64,000 nucleotides of DNA from Siphonodentalium dalli (GCA_032622095.1 CP136066.1:189072716-189136715), one strand, 5' to 3'; counted from the first letter of the stretch, positions 35,627 to 47,501 are shown. The notes: generated by a model from the letters alone, not told the origin. Numbers and translations: made by a program.

Positions 35627-35899
35627 ACTGATCACCCCCCTCCTCCACCTCAACAAGTCCCCTCCCGACCGGGCTCCAGACTCCCAAGTCTTGGGTTGGA
35701 ATTTCACAACCGACATCTCAAACTTTCTCAATTTTTGGAAATTTCCAATCTCACAAGCTCCTTTTTATAAAACCATTTAGACATGTTTGAAGCCCATTTA
35801 TCCATGGACCCAAAACACCATACATGTATGTCAGATTAGTCAGTTAGGTAGTTCCAAGGAAGATGTTTTAATGTATTTGGTATTTCAATGATTTTTTAA

Positions 35900-36840
35900 A
35901 CACAAAAGTGTTAACTCCCCATAGCCCCGTCATTTCTTAACAGGTTGACCTGATGTTAACAAATCTGAATATCAGTCACTAAAGGATCCTCCATACTATA
36001 TGTAAGCTAAATAGTCCAACCTCTCTTGAGAAGACAATTTAAGAATGACATAGAGACATACAGTTATGTCCCTGGTCCCACCCTATTTAACCTGGTGACC
36101 ACATCTGAATACCAGACACCAAAGAACCCTTCGTACTAAATATCAGTAAAATAGACCTGATGGTCCTTGTGGTGGAAGCATGTTAAAATTTGTGGCTATT
36201 TCGGTCGAACAGTTTAACCCGAAGTAGGAAAATATGGACTGTTACTGGTTGAAAAATCAAATCTACAGCCTCATTGCCCCCACCCAGGCAGCTTAGAAAT
36301 CAATAGGAATCTATATATTATTATACCAGTATCAAACAGCATACACACAGGTAGGGTGGGTGGTTGAGAGTTAAATCTCTTATCTCTGCCCTTATTTGAA
36401 CAAATGTGAATCCCCATATATGAGATCCATTCATCTAGAAATTTCAAATGGTAGATTTTAAGAGTTGAAGAAAACTGATTTTCCTCAAAAGTTTCCTAAA
36501 AATGACCTCACGTGTACAAATCTGAAGCCCACTCACCAAAGGACCCTCCATACCAAAAGCTAAATAGGCCTGATGGTTTTTGAAGAATTACTATGGAGGG
36601 AAAGAGTTATGGCCCTGGCTTCTCACCTATATGACCTGATGAACTCACTTGAACAAATCTGAATGTGAGTCAAAATATATAAACCCATTCGGTCTTTAAT
36701 ATGTATGTGGAGAAGAACAAAATTGATGGACGGATGGAGACATCCCAACAGAGGGATGGATGGGAGGACATACTGACAGACAAATTCAATCCAATATACC
36801 CCCTCCCCAAGTTTTCTTTGCAAATCAGGGTATAATGAGT
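35900..36840. repeat. Degenerate tandem repeat M1, unit about 150 bp
   Basis: Repeated blocks AACAAATCTGAA, CCCTCCATACCAAA, AATAGGCCTGATGGT and AGAGTTATGGCCCTGGC recur in order with heavy divergence. Confidence 0.75.
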
Positions 36841-36893
36841 ACAACTGGATAGGTGGTGGTTAAGAATATAATAGTGGAACAGCCAAGCCTGAA

Positions 36894-37308
36894 TATAGTG
36901 TCTGACTTTTGCAGAATGAGGTCACTAAAGGGTGAATTTAGTGCTGCAATCCTGCAAGGTGGGCTAGCATCACCAAATTCACCCTCTGGGGACCTCATTA
37001 TGCTTAGGCCTCAACTGCTATGGGAGACATAGGAACATATTGAAGTTGTCCAGTTAATTGGTGATGTGCACCCATTGGGCACTTCAATTATCAATTTTAT
37101 ATTCAGCAAATTAGGGGATATAGAAACTGAACAGAAAGGAAAAAGTAAGCAGAATTGTCAATTTAAGACCCTGTATACTTCCCTGAAGATGAGGCCTAAG
37201 CAGAATGAGGTCCCTGGAGAGTGTATTTTGTGATGCTAGCCTACTGTGCAGAGTAGCATCACTAAATTCACCCTCTGGGGACCTCATTCTGCAAATGTCA
37301 GACATACA
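36894..37308. mobile_element. Family B MITE, long form
   Basis: Left end CAAGCCTGAATATAGTG is present; the right end fades after GTCAGACATAC. Confidence 0.82.
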
Positions 37309-37729
37309 GCATTTTGTTTTGATATGATGTTAATGATACACACAGAGCATGAATGTTTACACCTACCTGTCAGCCAGCTAGATAACATCTGAATTGATGA
37401 CTGTGTATTAACTCTTTCTGTCTGGGGCTAATAGTAATACCATACTCTATGGATGTTACAATGGTGTCAGTTTTTCTAATTAATTTTTTCTTGACTGCAG
37501 TGGGTGCAGGGGCGGCGCAGATTAGGGGGGGGGGGGGTGGTGGTAGTGGGGACAGGGGTGTGGAGGGGTGAGGAGGGGAAGGGGTGGAATGGGGTGTTTT
37601 GTGTCTAAAAAATCCAAAAAATCCGAGGTTATAATGAAAAAAATATTTTTGTATTGTTCATTTTTTTTTTTAATTGAGCAAGGATTTAAATTTAAAAAAA
37701 AAATTGATTTTTTTTAAGTTATGTTCCTG

Positions 37730-38255
37730 ACACGGCCCCTATTTGACACACTGACCCCATTTGAACAAATCTGAACCCCAGTCACACAAGGACCCACCAC
37801 ACAAAATATTAGCTAAATCGGCCTAATGATTCTGGAGAAGAAGTCGTTCTAATAATTACTAGGGAGAATAGAGTTATGTCCCTGATTCTGCCCCTATTTG
37901 ACCCCATTTGAACAAATCTGACCCCCAGTCACCCAAGGACCTTCCATACCAAATATAAGCTAAATAGGCCTGATGGTTCTTGAAAAAAAGTTGTTTTAAG
38001 AATTACTATGGTGGGAAAGAGTTATGGCCCTAGCTTCGCAACTATTTGACTCGGTGACCTTATTTTAACAAATCTGAGTCTGAGTCAACCAGGGAACATC
38101 CACACCAAATATGAACCCATTTGACCTTAGGATACTGGAGAAGAAGATGATTCTTGACGGACAGACGGGTGGACAGATGGACAGACAGACGGAAGGACGA
38201 GGAGTGGTGACTATAGCTCCACCGGAGACTTCGTCTCAGGTGAGCTAAAAACCTT
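37730..38255. repeat. Degenerate tandem repeat M2 with GGACAGAC tail
   Basis: Same unit as M1, ending in a GGACAGACGG run and the short inverted repeat CTCCACCGGAGACTTCG to TCAGGTGAGC. Confidence 0.75.
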
Positions 38256-38348
38256 ACCTACACCTACCTGTCCTATTTTGGCTCGGTAATAGGATACACA
38301 TAAGTTTTATTGTGGCCTAAACAAGGGCTCAGATGTTACCTTACAAAC

Positions 38349-38496
38349 AGCCTTGAGAATATGGTGCTGGACATTTGCAGAATGAGGTTCCCAGAGGGTG
38401 AATTGTTGATGCTACCCAACCATGTGGGATAGTGTCACTAAATTCCCCCTCTTGGGACCTCATTCTTTAAATGACAGACATACTTTTGGAGGCTTG
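38349..38496. mobile_element. Family B MITE, single-hairpin form
   Basis: Related to 2851-3001. Its left flank (38270-38348) is an inverted copy of 24000-24105. Confidence 0.8.
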
Positions 38497-38607
38497 CCTC
38501 ACTACACATGTACCATATTGCAGATGTACAAAGTAGCAGTAATATTATTCCACAATGATCAACAAGCGAGAAATCGTTTCATTGGTACCTATGATTCTAC
38601 AAACTAA

Positions 38608-39056
38608 CAAGCCTTGAAATAGTGTCTCACATTTGCAAAATGAGGTCCCCAGAGGGTGAATTTAGTGATTCTATCCTGGATGGTGGGCTAGTATCACCAA
38701 ATTCACCCTCTGGGAACCTCATTCTGCTTAAATCACAACTGCTATGGCAAAGGTATGATCAGATTGAAGTTCACCAGTTGAAGATGGTGATGTTCAATTG
38801 TTCACCCTTTAGTCACATCGATTATGCATTTTATCTTCTGCAAATTAGGGGATATAGAAACTTCCCAGAAGGGAAAAAGTAACTAACAATGTTCATTTGA
38901 GACTCTAAGACACTTCCCAGAATAAGAAGCCTAAGCAGAATGAGGTCCCCAAAGGGTGAATTTGGTGATGTTAGCCCACTGTGCGGCATAGCATCACTAA
39001 ATTCACCCTCTGGGGATCTCATTCTGTAAAAATCAGACACACTATTTCAAGGCTTG
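38608..39056. mobile_element. Family B MITE, long form with duplication
   Basis: Perfect 8 bp duplication CAAACTAA at 38600-38607 and 39057-39064, showing that the 449 bp long form moves as a unit. Confidence 0.95.
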
Positions 39057-39064
39057 CAAACTAA

Positions 39065-39951
39065 ACAACCCTCTGACATTGTATCCCCCAGAACACAATG
39101 AAAGATAGACAAATATGCATGGTAAAAAAATTGATTAATAGATGTTGCAGTTTGTAATTTATTTTTACATGAATCAAGAGTTTCATGTGAAAGACAAACA
39201 CAAATGACCCACTTCATGATTATGATATCTCTCAGTCTCTATGTAATGGCCTTCAACCTGGGACGGCAGGTAGACAACCCTATTGGTTATGCTGTCCCTG
39301 ATAGCTCATTGAATGTTATACTATTACACTGTGTAGATAATTGTATATATTATATGAATGAGTTATGAATAAATAATCATAGTCATAGTCAACCAATATA
39401 TGTACCGTATTCAAATGAATATATTCCCATCATAATCAATGAATCAATTTCCTTGCAGAGTTATTTTGCCAAAGGCGGATTATCCAGTTACCATGAACAA
39501 AGGTAGAAATTATTTGTTCACTAAATCCATCACATATCAGTATCATCATTTTGACTCACAATTATAGCTCTCTGTAGTTTCTACCTGGACAGAGTATATG
39601 CTTAAATATTAATCAATATATTATGATTGTTTGATCTTCACATTACACAATCTTCTGTCACCTATTTTGAATCGATATCTATGCTGTCAGCAGTAGTGTG
39701 GAGTCCTTTGTCCTACTAGTACATCTAGCAGACTCAATCCACTGTATGTGACTATGTCTTTGGTCTTTTCAGTCCTGGTTCTCTAATACCATCACTACTT
39801 GCTTCTCTCTTACCATCTCCGTGGCCATTAACTTCGTCTGAAATAATTTGTAGAAGCTGAGAAATACACATCAAACAAATAAGCCTTTAACCCTTTAACG
39901 TGACATATTATCTTTTAAGTCTTAAATTAAACCTAGGCAGGTAATCCTTTA
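39065..39951. other. No gene recognised
   Basis: AT-rich single-copy-looking DNA between a long family B copy and a C1 copy. Confidence 0.4.
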
Positions 39952-40341
39952 CCCAACAAAACGGCCAAAACCGGCCAAATAAAGCTTCAACAGCCTAAAA
40001 TATCTTCGGTCTGTCTCAATAGAACCATACAAATATGGATATCATTGGAACCGCCTCCTTGACCACATTGTGATAGTTACAGTTATGCCCTGTGCCAATG
40101 CATTCTCTTATATATGCGAGTCAACCATAGGTCGCCTCGCATATATAAGAGAATGCATTGGCCTAAAAAAAAATCTTTTTTTAACACTTTTTACCATTTT
40201 TTCTTACATTCTTTAACAATTTTATAATTTTTAATGTGTTAAGCCAATGCATTCTCTTATATATGCGAGGCGACCTATGGTCGACTCGCATATATAAGAG
40301 AATGCATTGGCACAGGGCCCTTCTGTTGGGTAAAGGGTTAA
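39952..40341 (+). mobile_element. C1 MITE
   Basis: Near-identical copy; the left TTAACCC has mutated to TAATCC. Confidence 0.9.
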
Positions 40342-40503
40342 TCCGCAATAAAGGTCAATAAGCACATGGATAGTTTATATATGGACTATGTATGACTGAG
40401 AAAGACTTGTTGAGGTGATAGAAATTATTAATCCAAAAGAAGAAAATACGGATCACATTTTCTCTGCAGTAAGTAAAAGCACTCTTTCTGCTGCAATTTC
40501 ATG

Positions 40504-40913
40504 CAAGCCTGTAAATTGTGTGTCTGTCATTTGCAGAATGAGGTCCCCAGAGGCTAAGCAGAATGAGGTCCCCAGAGGACCTCATTCTGCTTAGGCCTAA
40601 TCTTCTGGAAAGTAACTATAGTCTAAAATTAGCATTGTTTTTAGTTACTTTTTCCCTTCTGTTCAGTTTCTGTATCCCCTAATTTGCAGTAGATCAAATG
40701 CATAATCGAGGGGACTAATGGATGAACATCACCAACTTCAACTCGGGAAGTTCAATCTGATCCTAGATCTCCCATAGCAGTTGAGGCCTAAGCAGAATGA
40801 GGTTCCCAGAGGGTGAATTTGGTGATGCCAGCCCGCTTAGCGGGATAGCATCACTAAATTCACACTTGGGGTACCGCATTCTGCAAATGACAGACACACT
40901 ATTTGCAGGCTTG
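40504..40913. mobile_element. Family B MITE, long form, first hairpin collapsed
   Basis: The first hairpin is reduced to direct and inverted copies of GAATGAGGTCCCCAGAGG. Ends are CAAGCCTGTAAATTG and GCAGGCTTG. Confidence 0.85.
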
Positions 40914-41252
40914 CATGGAGGGTTAGCACAGGTCAGCCCACTAACCAACTATTAAAGCTAACTTATCCACTATTCTACTTGGTCTTCAGTAAAAAGGTCC
41001 TGACAAATGGTGTGGCGTCATCTGTAATTTCTGCATGTACTTCAGGCCTCATGCTTTGTACTGGCAGTTTAAATATGCCAAAAGTGTAGGACAATCCTCA
41101 ATCTTTTCAATCAGAAGAGAACTGGAAGTGGCCACAATATTTTCTCGAACAGCATCAATTGATAGGATCAATTCATCTATCTATTTACTCTCACATGCCA
41201 TTTGCAAGATTTGAGAGGGATCAAATTTAATGTGCGCACATTGTTGCACACT

Positions 41253-41760
41253 CAAGTCTGAGTATAGTGTACCTGTCATTAGCAGAATGAGGCCCCCAGA
41301 CTGGGCCAGAGGTAGGTCATGCCATGAATCTTTACTAAGGCTAACGCCCTATGGGCGTTAGCCTTAGTAGAGCTGAAGGGGTCACTCTCACCAAAAAAAG
41401 TGTTGAAGGGTACACAGGGTTTGAAAATGTGCTGAAGGGTACACAGGGTTTGTGATCGGCACGAACACCATTACTTAAATTGTGTTTATGAAAGTCTGGC
41501 GCCTGTTAGCAGTTTGTTTTCAGTACATTTTAATATTCATTGGAATGTAAACAATTATTCTCTAACAGAAATCATGGCAGATACGAAACTGAATGTCCTT
41601 TAGAACGACATTTCAAACCCTGTGTACCCCTCAGCACATTTTGAAAATCCTGTGTCCCCGTCAGCACTTTTTTTGGTGAGAGTGACCCCTTCAGCCTTAG
41701 TAGAGGTTCATGGCATGACCTAGGCCAGAGGGTGAATTTAGTGACGCTACCCGCATAAAT
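41253..41760. mobile_element. Family B MITE interrupted by a D hairpin nest
   Basis: The left end stops at AATGAGGCCCCCAGA near 41298 and resumes at CCAGAGGGTGAATTTAG near 41724. The intervening DNA is element D3 with a further insertion. Confidence 0.78.
41323..41720. mobile_element. D3: hairpin element with an inner foldback, itself inside family B
   Basis: GTCATGCCATGAATC starts the left arm and GGTTCATGGCATGACC ends the right. Bases 41372-41695 form another foldback with arms AGGGGTCACTCTCACC and TGTACCCTTCAGCAC-type tracts. Confidence 0.8.
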
Positions 41761-41764
41761 GTAA

Positions 41765-42705
41765 AGCATAATGTATGTAGATATTGCAGATATTGATTAA
41801 TTAAGCTTAAGCATTTATAACTCATTTACGCTTCAGCATAATTCATTTACACTTTAGCATAATTTATTTATGCTTTTAGTGTAATTTATTTTAATTTCAC
41901 TTAAGTGTAATTCATATATAATGTACGTACACTCTCATTAAACTCACCTCAAGCTGAAATGGATGTACATACTAGTACATGCAACCACATTACTAATTGC
42001 AGTAATCAACATCAGATTGTACCAATATACTAATCCTAAAATGACTTAATACTAACGTTATTAATTAATGGAATATGTATTTGTTTCCATGAATTTTGAA
42101 TTATTAATATACCTGAGGTAAGATAGGCTGAATAGGTCATTGTCGCATGGTTTCTGGCAAAAAAGACACCCAGGATCTCTTAAACTGTCAAAAAGACACC
42201 CAGGATTTCGTAAACTGTCAAAAAGACACCCAGGATCTCAAAGTCTCGCCAAACAACGGGAATTTTGTTTAGTCGTCTGCTATTAATATTATGATAATTA
42301 TTTGTTTGTGATCGGAGTGAAACATCAACGAAATTTAATTTGACTTTGAGTCTGACTGACAGCGCAATTCCGCATCCTTGATAGTTGGACCAATATTAAT
42401 AGCAGACGACTAAACAAAATTCCCGTTGTTTGGTGAGACTTTGAGATCCTGGGTGTCTTTTTGACAGTTTAAACTTTAAGAGATCCTGGGTGTCTTTTTG
42501 CCAGAAACCATACGACAATGACCTATTCAGCGTAAGATAGCTGAAGAACCCAATTACGCTTAAGCAAATTATGCCTAAATGTAAATGAATTACGCTTAAG
42601 TGTAAGTGAATTATGCTTAAGTGTAAATGAATTATCATCGATCTATATAAATATACCGTTATACGTTGATTGATTTAGGCTTGAGTGTAATTAATAGCCA
42701 ATGAA
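41765..42705. repeat. Arrays of a TTACACTTAAGC-like motif around the 405 bp element
   Basis: Degenerate copies of ATTCATTTACACTTAAGC cluster at 41810-41920 and, inverted, at 42550-42640, with a last unit near 42680. The mirror layout suggests an older AT-rich element that the 405 bp element later interrupted. Confidence 0.5.
42127..42531. mobile_element. 405 bp TIR element with 9 bp target duplication
   Basis: The inverted ends read GCTGAATAGGTCATTGTCG and continue through several AAAAAGACACCCAGGATCTC units for about 130 bp. A perfect 9 bp duplication, GTAAGATAG, lies at 42118-42126 and 42532-42540. The duplication length and long ends suggest a MULE-type non-autonomous element. Its ends do not resemble those of the MULE at 44259. 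Confidence 0.9.
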
Positions 42706-42785
42706 AGTCAAAACTGCCTCCCACTCCCAGATTGCACTGCATCATGTGCATGTCTATAATAAATTGAAGAATAAGATTTTCATAC

Positions 42786-43041
42786 CATCATCCGCATCGT
42801 CTTCTTCATTTTCATCCTCCTCAACATTCAATTTTTTAGAGACACCACTTGCTGATTTTTCCTGCAATGTCATTTCTGTTAGAAATTCATTGACATCTCT
42901 CTGCACATATTTCACAGCTCTGTGGAGTTGGGTCAGATAGGAAGAAGTATCATTGTCTGATGAAGGTTCCAGTGGTTTATGATAGGTCTGTGGCTCATTG
43001 TTTATGGTATGGATATTAACTATAACAGACTGTGTACTCAT
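42786..43041 (-). CDS. Candidate first coding exon of a GON7-like KEOPS subunit
   Basis: An open frame from ATG at 43041 runs 85 codons to a good splice donor (G|GTATGA, intron starting at 42785) in phase 1. The product has an N-terminal beta-like segment, then a helical segment with VQRDVNEFLTEM around residues 46-57. After the short motif QEKSASG it ends in an acidic tail (EEDENEEDDADD). This architecture resembles GON7 of the EKC/KEOPS complex, which supports threonylcarbamoyl-adenosine modification of tRNA. GON7 is poorly conserved, so this is a family-style match and not proof. The next exon was not found. A different small acidic protein, or a chance frame, remains possible. Confidence 0.42.
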
Positions 43042-43859
43042 TGAACCAGCCTTGTAGTCTAAAATTATAAAATTAGGAGAATTCCTTTGAATAACAATAG
43101 TTTAGTTTTGCGGGGACCTGCTGACAGTTTAAAAATGCGGAACTGATCTGGAATAGTGAGTGGATTGAGAATGTTTTAAAATACGTAATAAATTATGTTT
43201 GATATACTTTCGGGAGGTGTGCTAATTTGCTAGTCTTTAAACAGTTTTTAGATATAATGTTAAAATCTTATGAACGTTATTACGATGAAATAATTGCGTA
43301 GATACTGAACAACTGTGAGGAAGTTTCATGATTTAAATCCGATCCCGATTCCTCATTTTCAAATCATTGAGGTGAATGGGAAAACTTTTGTCACGTTTTC
43401 CCTAAATAAATGAATAATCAGGAATATAAATGATCGTCGAAATCACAATTAAGGTTTAGACAATTGTTTGCATAACATGGCCTTTACACGAGAGATATTG
43501 ACTTGGTAATTCATCTTTAATTTTGTATTAAAACCAGCATGTTGCATGATTTCGTGGCAATGCTTTGATGTTTTGTTATCCGGTGACAGAAGATGGACAG
43601 GTTGATTGAGCTAATTAGAGCCTATATAGAGGATAATAATGTAGTGTTTGTGATTTCAGAAAAAGTACACTACGAATAAAGTGTATGGGTTCTTTTTTAA
43701 TATACCGGTATACTAGTACTAGTATATCTTATTTGTGCTGTCCTGCAGAGCCTTAACAGTGTGCCGAAACACTATAAGCGTAAATCATTTGTGACATTGT
43801 TGCGAGAACTTTGTCGTTAATGTGTTTACATTTATCATCCGTTTTCACATTTATTAAAT
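43042..43859. other. Region upstream of the GON7-like exon
   Basis: No repeats noted. On the minus strand a possible acceptor (TTTTATAATTTTAG) lies just before the candidate start codon; otherwise this could be promoter DNA. Confidence 0.35.
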
Positions 43860-44115
43860 AATTGGATTTAAGTGCAATTCAATATCACTTAAGTACATGT
43901 ACAATTAATTGCGCTTTAAATAAGCACAATTGATTGCACATACACAAATGTAATTAAGCGCAATTCAATTCTTCAATCTAGTGTGCTTTAGAGCAATTAA
44001 ATAGCCCTTAAGCGCAATTCATTTAACAGGATCATGTGGGCAGCAATTGCCCTTAATAACCACAATTAAAAACTCTGTAATTTCAATTGCACTTGAATTA
44101 CACTTTTAAAAGGCT
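43860..44115. repeat. AT-rich cluster of AATTGCGCTTAA-like motifs
   Basis: About ten degenerate copies of AATTGCRCTTAA occur in both orientations. The motif resembles that at 41765-42705, suggesting related subterminal repeats of one transposon family. Confidence 0.45.
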
Positions 44116-44258
44116 ACCGGTATGTATATATAATAATAATTGAATCAATGAATGGCGCTTAAACACTATTATTCATCACCATAGACAAAACGTCCGTAAT
44201 TCTTATGGAATAGTCTGCATGAAGACTAACCTCCCGTACGAAAATTTCTTACGAGATC

Positions 44259-44437
44259 GGGTACAGGACGTTTCGTACCATGGTCGTTTCGTACTTGGTC
44301 GTTTCGTACCATCTGGTCGTTTCGTACCATATTTCTTGGTCGTTTCGTACCGCATTGTTTGGTCGTTTCGTACCATGTAGAAAATCAATTGGTCGTTTCG
44401 TACCATGTGTTGGAAATGGGGAAAACACGGTATTTTA
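44259..44437 (+). repeat. Left TIR of the MULE: seven GGTCGTTTCGTAC-type motifs
   Basis: Seven near-identical copies of GGTCGTTTCGTACC (the outermost begins GACG) are separated by variable short spacers and followed by a GGGGAAAACA-type end. The same motifs and spacers recur in inverted order in the right TIR, which has one additional unit. Such iterated motifs are plausible binding sites for the FLYWCH or PHD-like fingers, which is inference. Confidence 0.93.
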
Positions 44438-44481
44438 TATATATATTTATATTATGTATGTATAATTATTCATGTTCTGGA

Positions 44482-44625
44482 ATGCGGCGAAAGATCTTAT
44501 GAGATTTGCTTACATCGAATGTGAATAACAATCACGCTGACAATAGTATTCATCTGATTGACTGCGGGAAAGATCTTATGAGATGTTTTTACAACAAGTG
44601 TTAATACTAATCACGCTGTATAAAC
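44482..44625 (+). promoter_or_regulatory. Duplicated leader segment upstream of the MULE gene
   Basis: Two imperfect direct copies (44482-44540 and 44566-44620) share GAAAGATCTTATGAGAT, a TTACA tract and AATCACGCTG. They lie between the left TIR and the first exon, where a promoter would be expected. A TATA-like CCTATAAGTA occurs near 44708, about 50 nt before the ATG. Promoter function is inferred from position only. Confidence 0.4.
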
Positions 44626-44757
44626 AAGAGGTGAGCTCTTACTGATTACCACTAATTACCACCTGGCTTCTTGATCACACCTTTTCGTGAGTTGTTTTTG
44701 TTGGAATCCTATAAGTAACATGAGATCCCCCATCATTTCATCATTCATCTCACAATC

Positions 44758-47419
44758 ATGTCTGACTTTCTCTCCGACGTTAATTGTATAGACTGTTCCA
44801 GAGAGGTTCGTCCGCGTCAACACGGTCTTCAATGTGAAGGTTAGTACTCGTATATATTATACAATTTTATTTTGAACATCAACTTAACTTAATATTTAAA
44901 AACAATCTGTAAAATGTATATATATTATAAATACATTTTTATTTTAAACATCAACTTAACTAAATAATTAAAAACAAATCTGTATGAATATTAATGTAAA
45001 TGATTATTTATGACGAGTCAAATGTTGCTTTAACTAATATTGAAATTCATCAATACAGATATATACCAGTTTGTTATAACACTGAATTGTCTTTCCAGGT
45101 TGCCACAGATGGCAGCACCGTACATGCAGCACCGGCGTTAGTCTAGAAGTTTACCGATATGCCATAAAGACAGCGACGCCAATAGATTGGGTCTGCACCG
45201 CATGCAGCCAAACCACGACAGTCAAGCAGACGGTAGAAGATACGGCGATCGCAAACTTCGACATTGAAATGACAACGACGACTCCACCTCCAACCAGAAT
45301 AGACCATTCGACCTTCGACATCGACGAAACCTTCAACCGACCACACGACCACGATGAATCGTCAATACTGCTCCCAGAAACACAGCTGATGGAAACCGAC
45401 GATTCACCATCGACTTTCAGACGAATCGACAACGGAACGAAAAGAGGCAAGCCAAAGCTAGTGTCCAGCGACGGATTCAGCTTTACCGTGAAAAGACAGA
45501 CCAGCAAGGCGACACATTGGTGGTGTTCTCATCGCCAAAAGACTGGAGCCTGCCCAGCTACCATCACAGAGAAAGATGATGTCTTCACCGCAGGCCCAAA
45601 ACTCCATAACCATCAACCTGATAATGTGACCGGCATCGAGATTTCAGCGCGTCTGCGACAATTGGCCGTCAGAAAGGAACAGATTTTCGTCCCTGTGTCA
45701 ACTCTGGCTGAAGATTTAATGCGGGATGAGTTCGACAAGAACCCCAGCGCCGACCTGCCAAAGCCAGATAATTTGATCCGCCAAGCTAATCGAAGGCGAC
45801 AGAAGGTGAAGCCGAAACCACCACACGACAACAACTTCATCACCGACACTGGATTTCTGCCAAAAGACTTCCTTCAAGACGACATCCATTTCGACGGCCA
45901 AAGGCATCAGATTTTCGCAACATCCGCCCAGCTTGAAATTCTATCCAGGTCAAAGAATTGGTACATCGATGGAACATTCAGCATAGTGCGTCAGCCATTC
46001 CATCAACTGATGACCATCCACGCCTTCGTCAGAAAAGGCGAACACTTAAAACAGATTCCGCTGATATATGTTCTGATGAGTCGTCGAAAGGCAAAAGATT
46101 ATGATACGGTACGCATCATTTATACATTATGAGTTTTCAAGATAATAGTTTCAAATAAAATTTCTACAATTAACTTAATTCAGGCACAGTCCCTAGGAAT
46201 CACTGTTAGTTGAATAAAATATTATTTAATAATATTAAATCAATATATTATAGTTAGTTATTATATTATATAGCTAGTTGTTATATTATATAGCTTATAT
46301 CTATATAGTAGAGGTAATATATCTAGATCTATTTGTTATATTTTAATCAAATTTAATATTACATGGACAGTGATTCCTAGGACTGTGATTCAGGTAACTA
46401 AATAAAATGAGTTTGTTCACAAATAATTTGGAAATATTACAATATGACATTTAATTATAACATGATATTTATTTCATTTAAATATTACAACATGATATTT
46501 TGTCATTTCAGGTCTTCGAATCACTGCTAAAACTACTACCAGATGAACTTGCGGTGAAGACAGTGACAATGGACTTTGAAAAGGCAACATGGAAGTCCAT
46601 ACAAAAGCTACTACCAGAGGTGGAAAGACGTGGTTGTTATTTTCACTGGACCCAGGCCGTGAATAGGCAGATTCAAAAGAAAGGGCTGATCGAACTGTAC
46701 AACAAAAAAGGAGACGATTACAGGTAAATATTTGTTCTCATAGAATAGAATTGTATGAATAAAATAATAGAATTGTATGATTAAATGAATTTTTTCAAAA
46801 AAGTAGAATAATGCTATTATTTCAATTAGCAGAAATAAGGGTATAATTAGAATAATATATAACAAACTGAAATTTTTTCTTATTTATGTTTATATCTTCT
46901 TTTCATTTTTGTAGGCAACTGCGAAAGCTTTATGCTTTGCCACTTCTGCCAGCCGAACACATCCGACAAGCATTTGCCAGGATGCGAGATCACCCGACAG
47001 CCAAAATCGGCAACATGCCGTTAATCTACGAATATGTGGAATCACAGTGGCTGGACTCTCGGTGCCTACCAATGGAATCGTGGTGCGTCTACGGGCGCTC
47101 CATCCGAACGAACAATGACACTGAGGGATGGCACAGACGCATCCAATACAAAAACAAGGCAACAAACGTCCCATATTATATCCTGGTTCCAATGCTCAAG
47201 AAGGAATCGGCAACGACAGACATGACAGTAAAGTTGGTTGGTGAAAAAAAGATGAAAAGGTACCAAAGACTCCAGTATCGGGAGAACCAGGCGCAACTAT
47301 TCTGCTTGTGGAGTAACTACGAAAACGGCGGCATCGATGATCTCCACCAGTGGTCTGTTGAAGGCATGTTCAAAACTGTTTGCGCCAACAGTTGTTGCCA
47401 TTGCTGTCGAGTCGGCTGA
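44758..47419 (+). CDS. MULE transposase, spliced, with PHD-like and FLYWCH fingers
   Basis: This gene is likely to catalyse excision and integration of the surrounding element in the nucleus. Predicted exons are 44758-44839, 45099-46108, 46512-46723 and 46915-47419. Introns of 259, 403 and 191 nt are all GT-AG, and the joined frame gives 602 residues ending in TGA. Residues 10-63 form a PHD-like C4HC3 pattern (C10, C13, C26, C29, H34, C37, C60, C63, with W32 and W58). Residues about 142-201 match a FLYWCH finger (WWC, C170, C179, H197, H199). The MULE core follows: D318 in WYIDGTF, D385 in VTMDFEKA, the GCYFHW motif at 405-410, and E505 in NNDTEGWH. The C-terminus is cysteine-rich (residues 591-599). 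The start was chosen because only the upstream exon restores the first four zinc ligands. FLYWCH plus MULE is a known animal transposase combination; the PHD-like call is from spacing alone. Confidence 0.9.
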
Positions 47420-47501
47420 TTGTTAATATCAAATATCATGTTCGTCCCATATTGTTGTGTAAAATAATGTTGTTAATGTTAATATGTTATTGTTATTTTA
47501 A

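Noticed and set aside
45143-45507. Minus-strand frames opposite the MULE exon 2
   Set aside because: They are shadows of the real coding strand; only the plus strand splices into a continuous product with recognisable domains.
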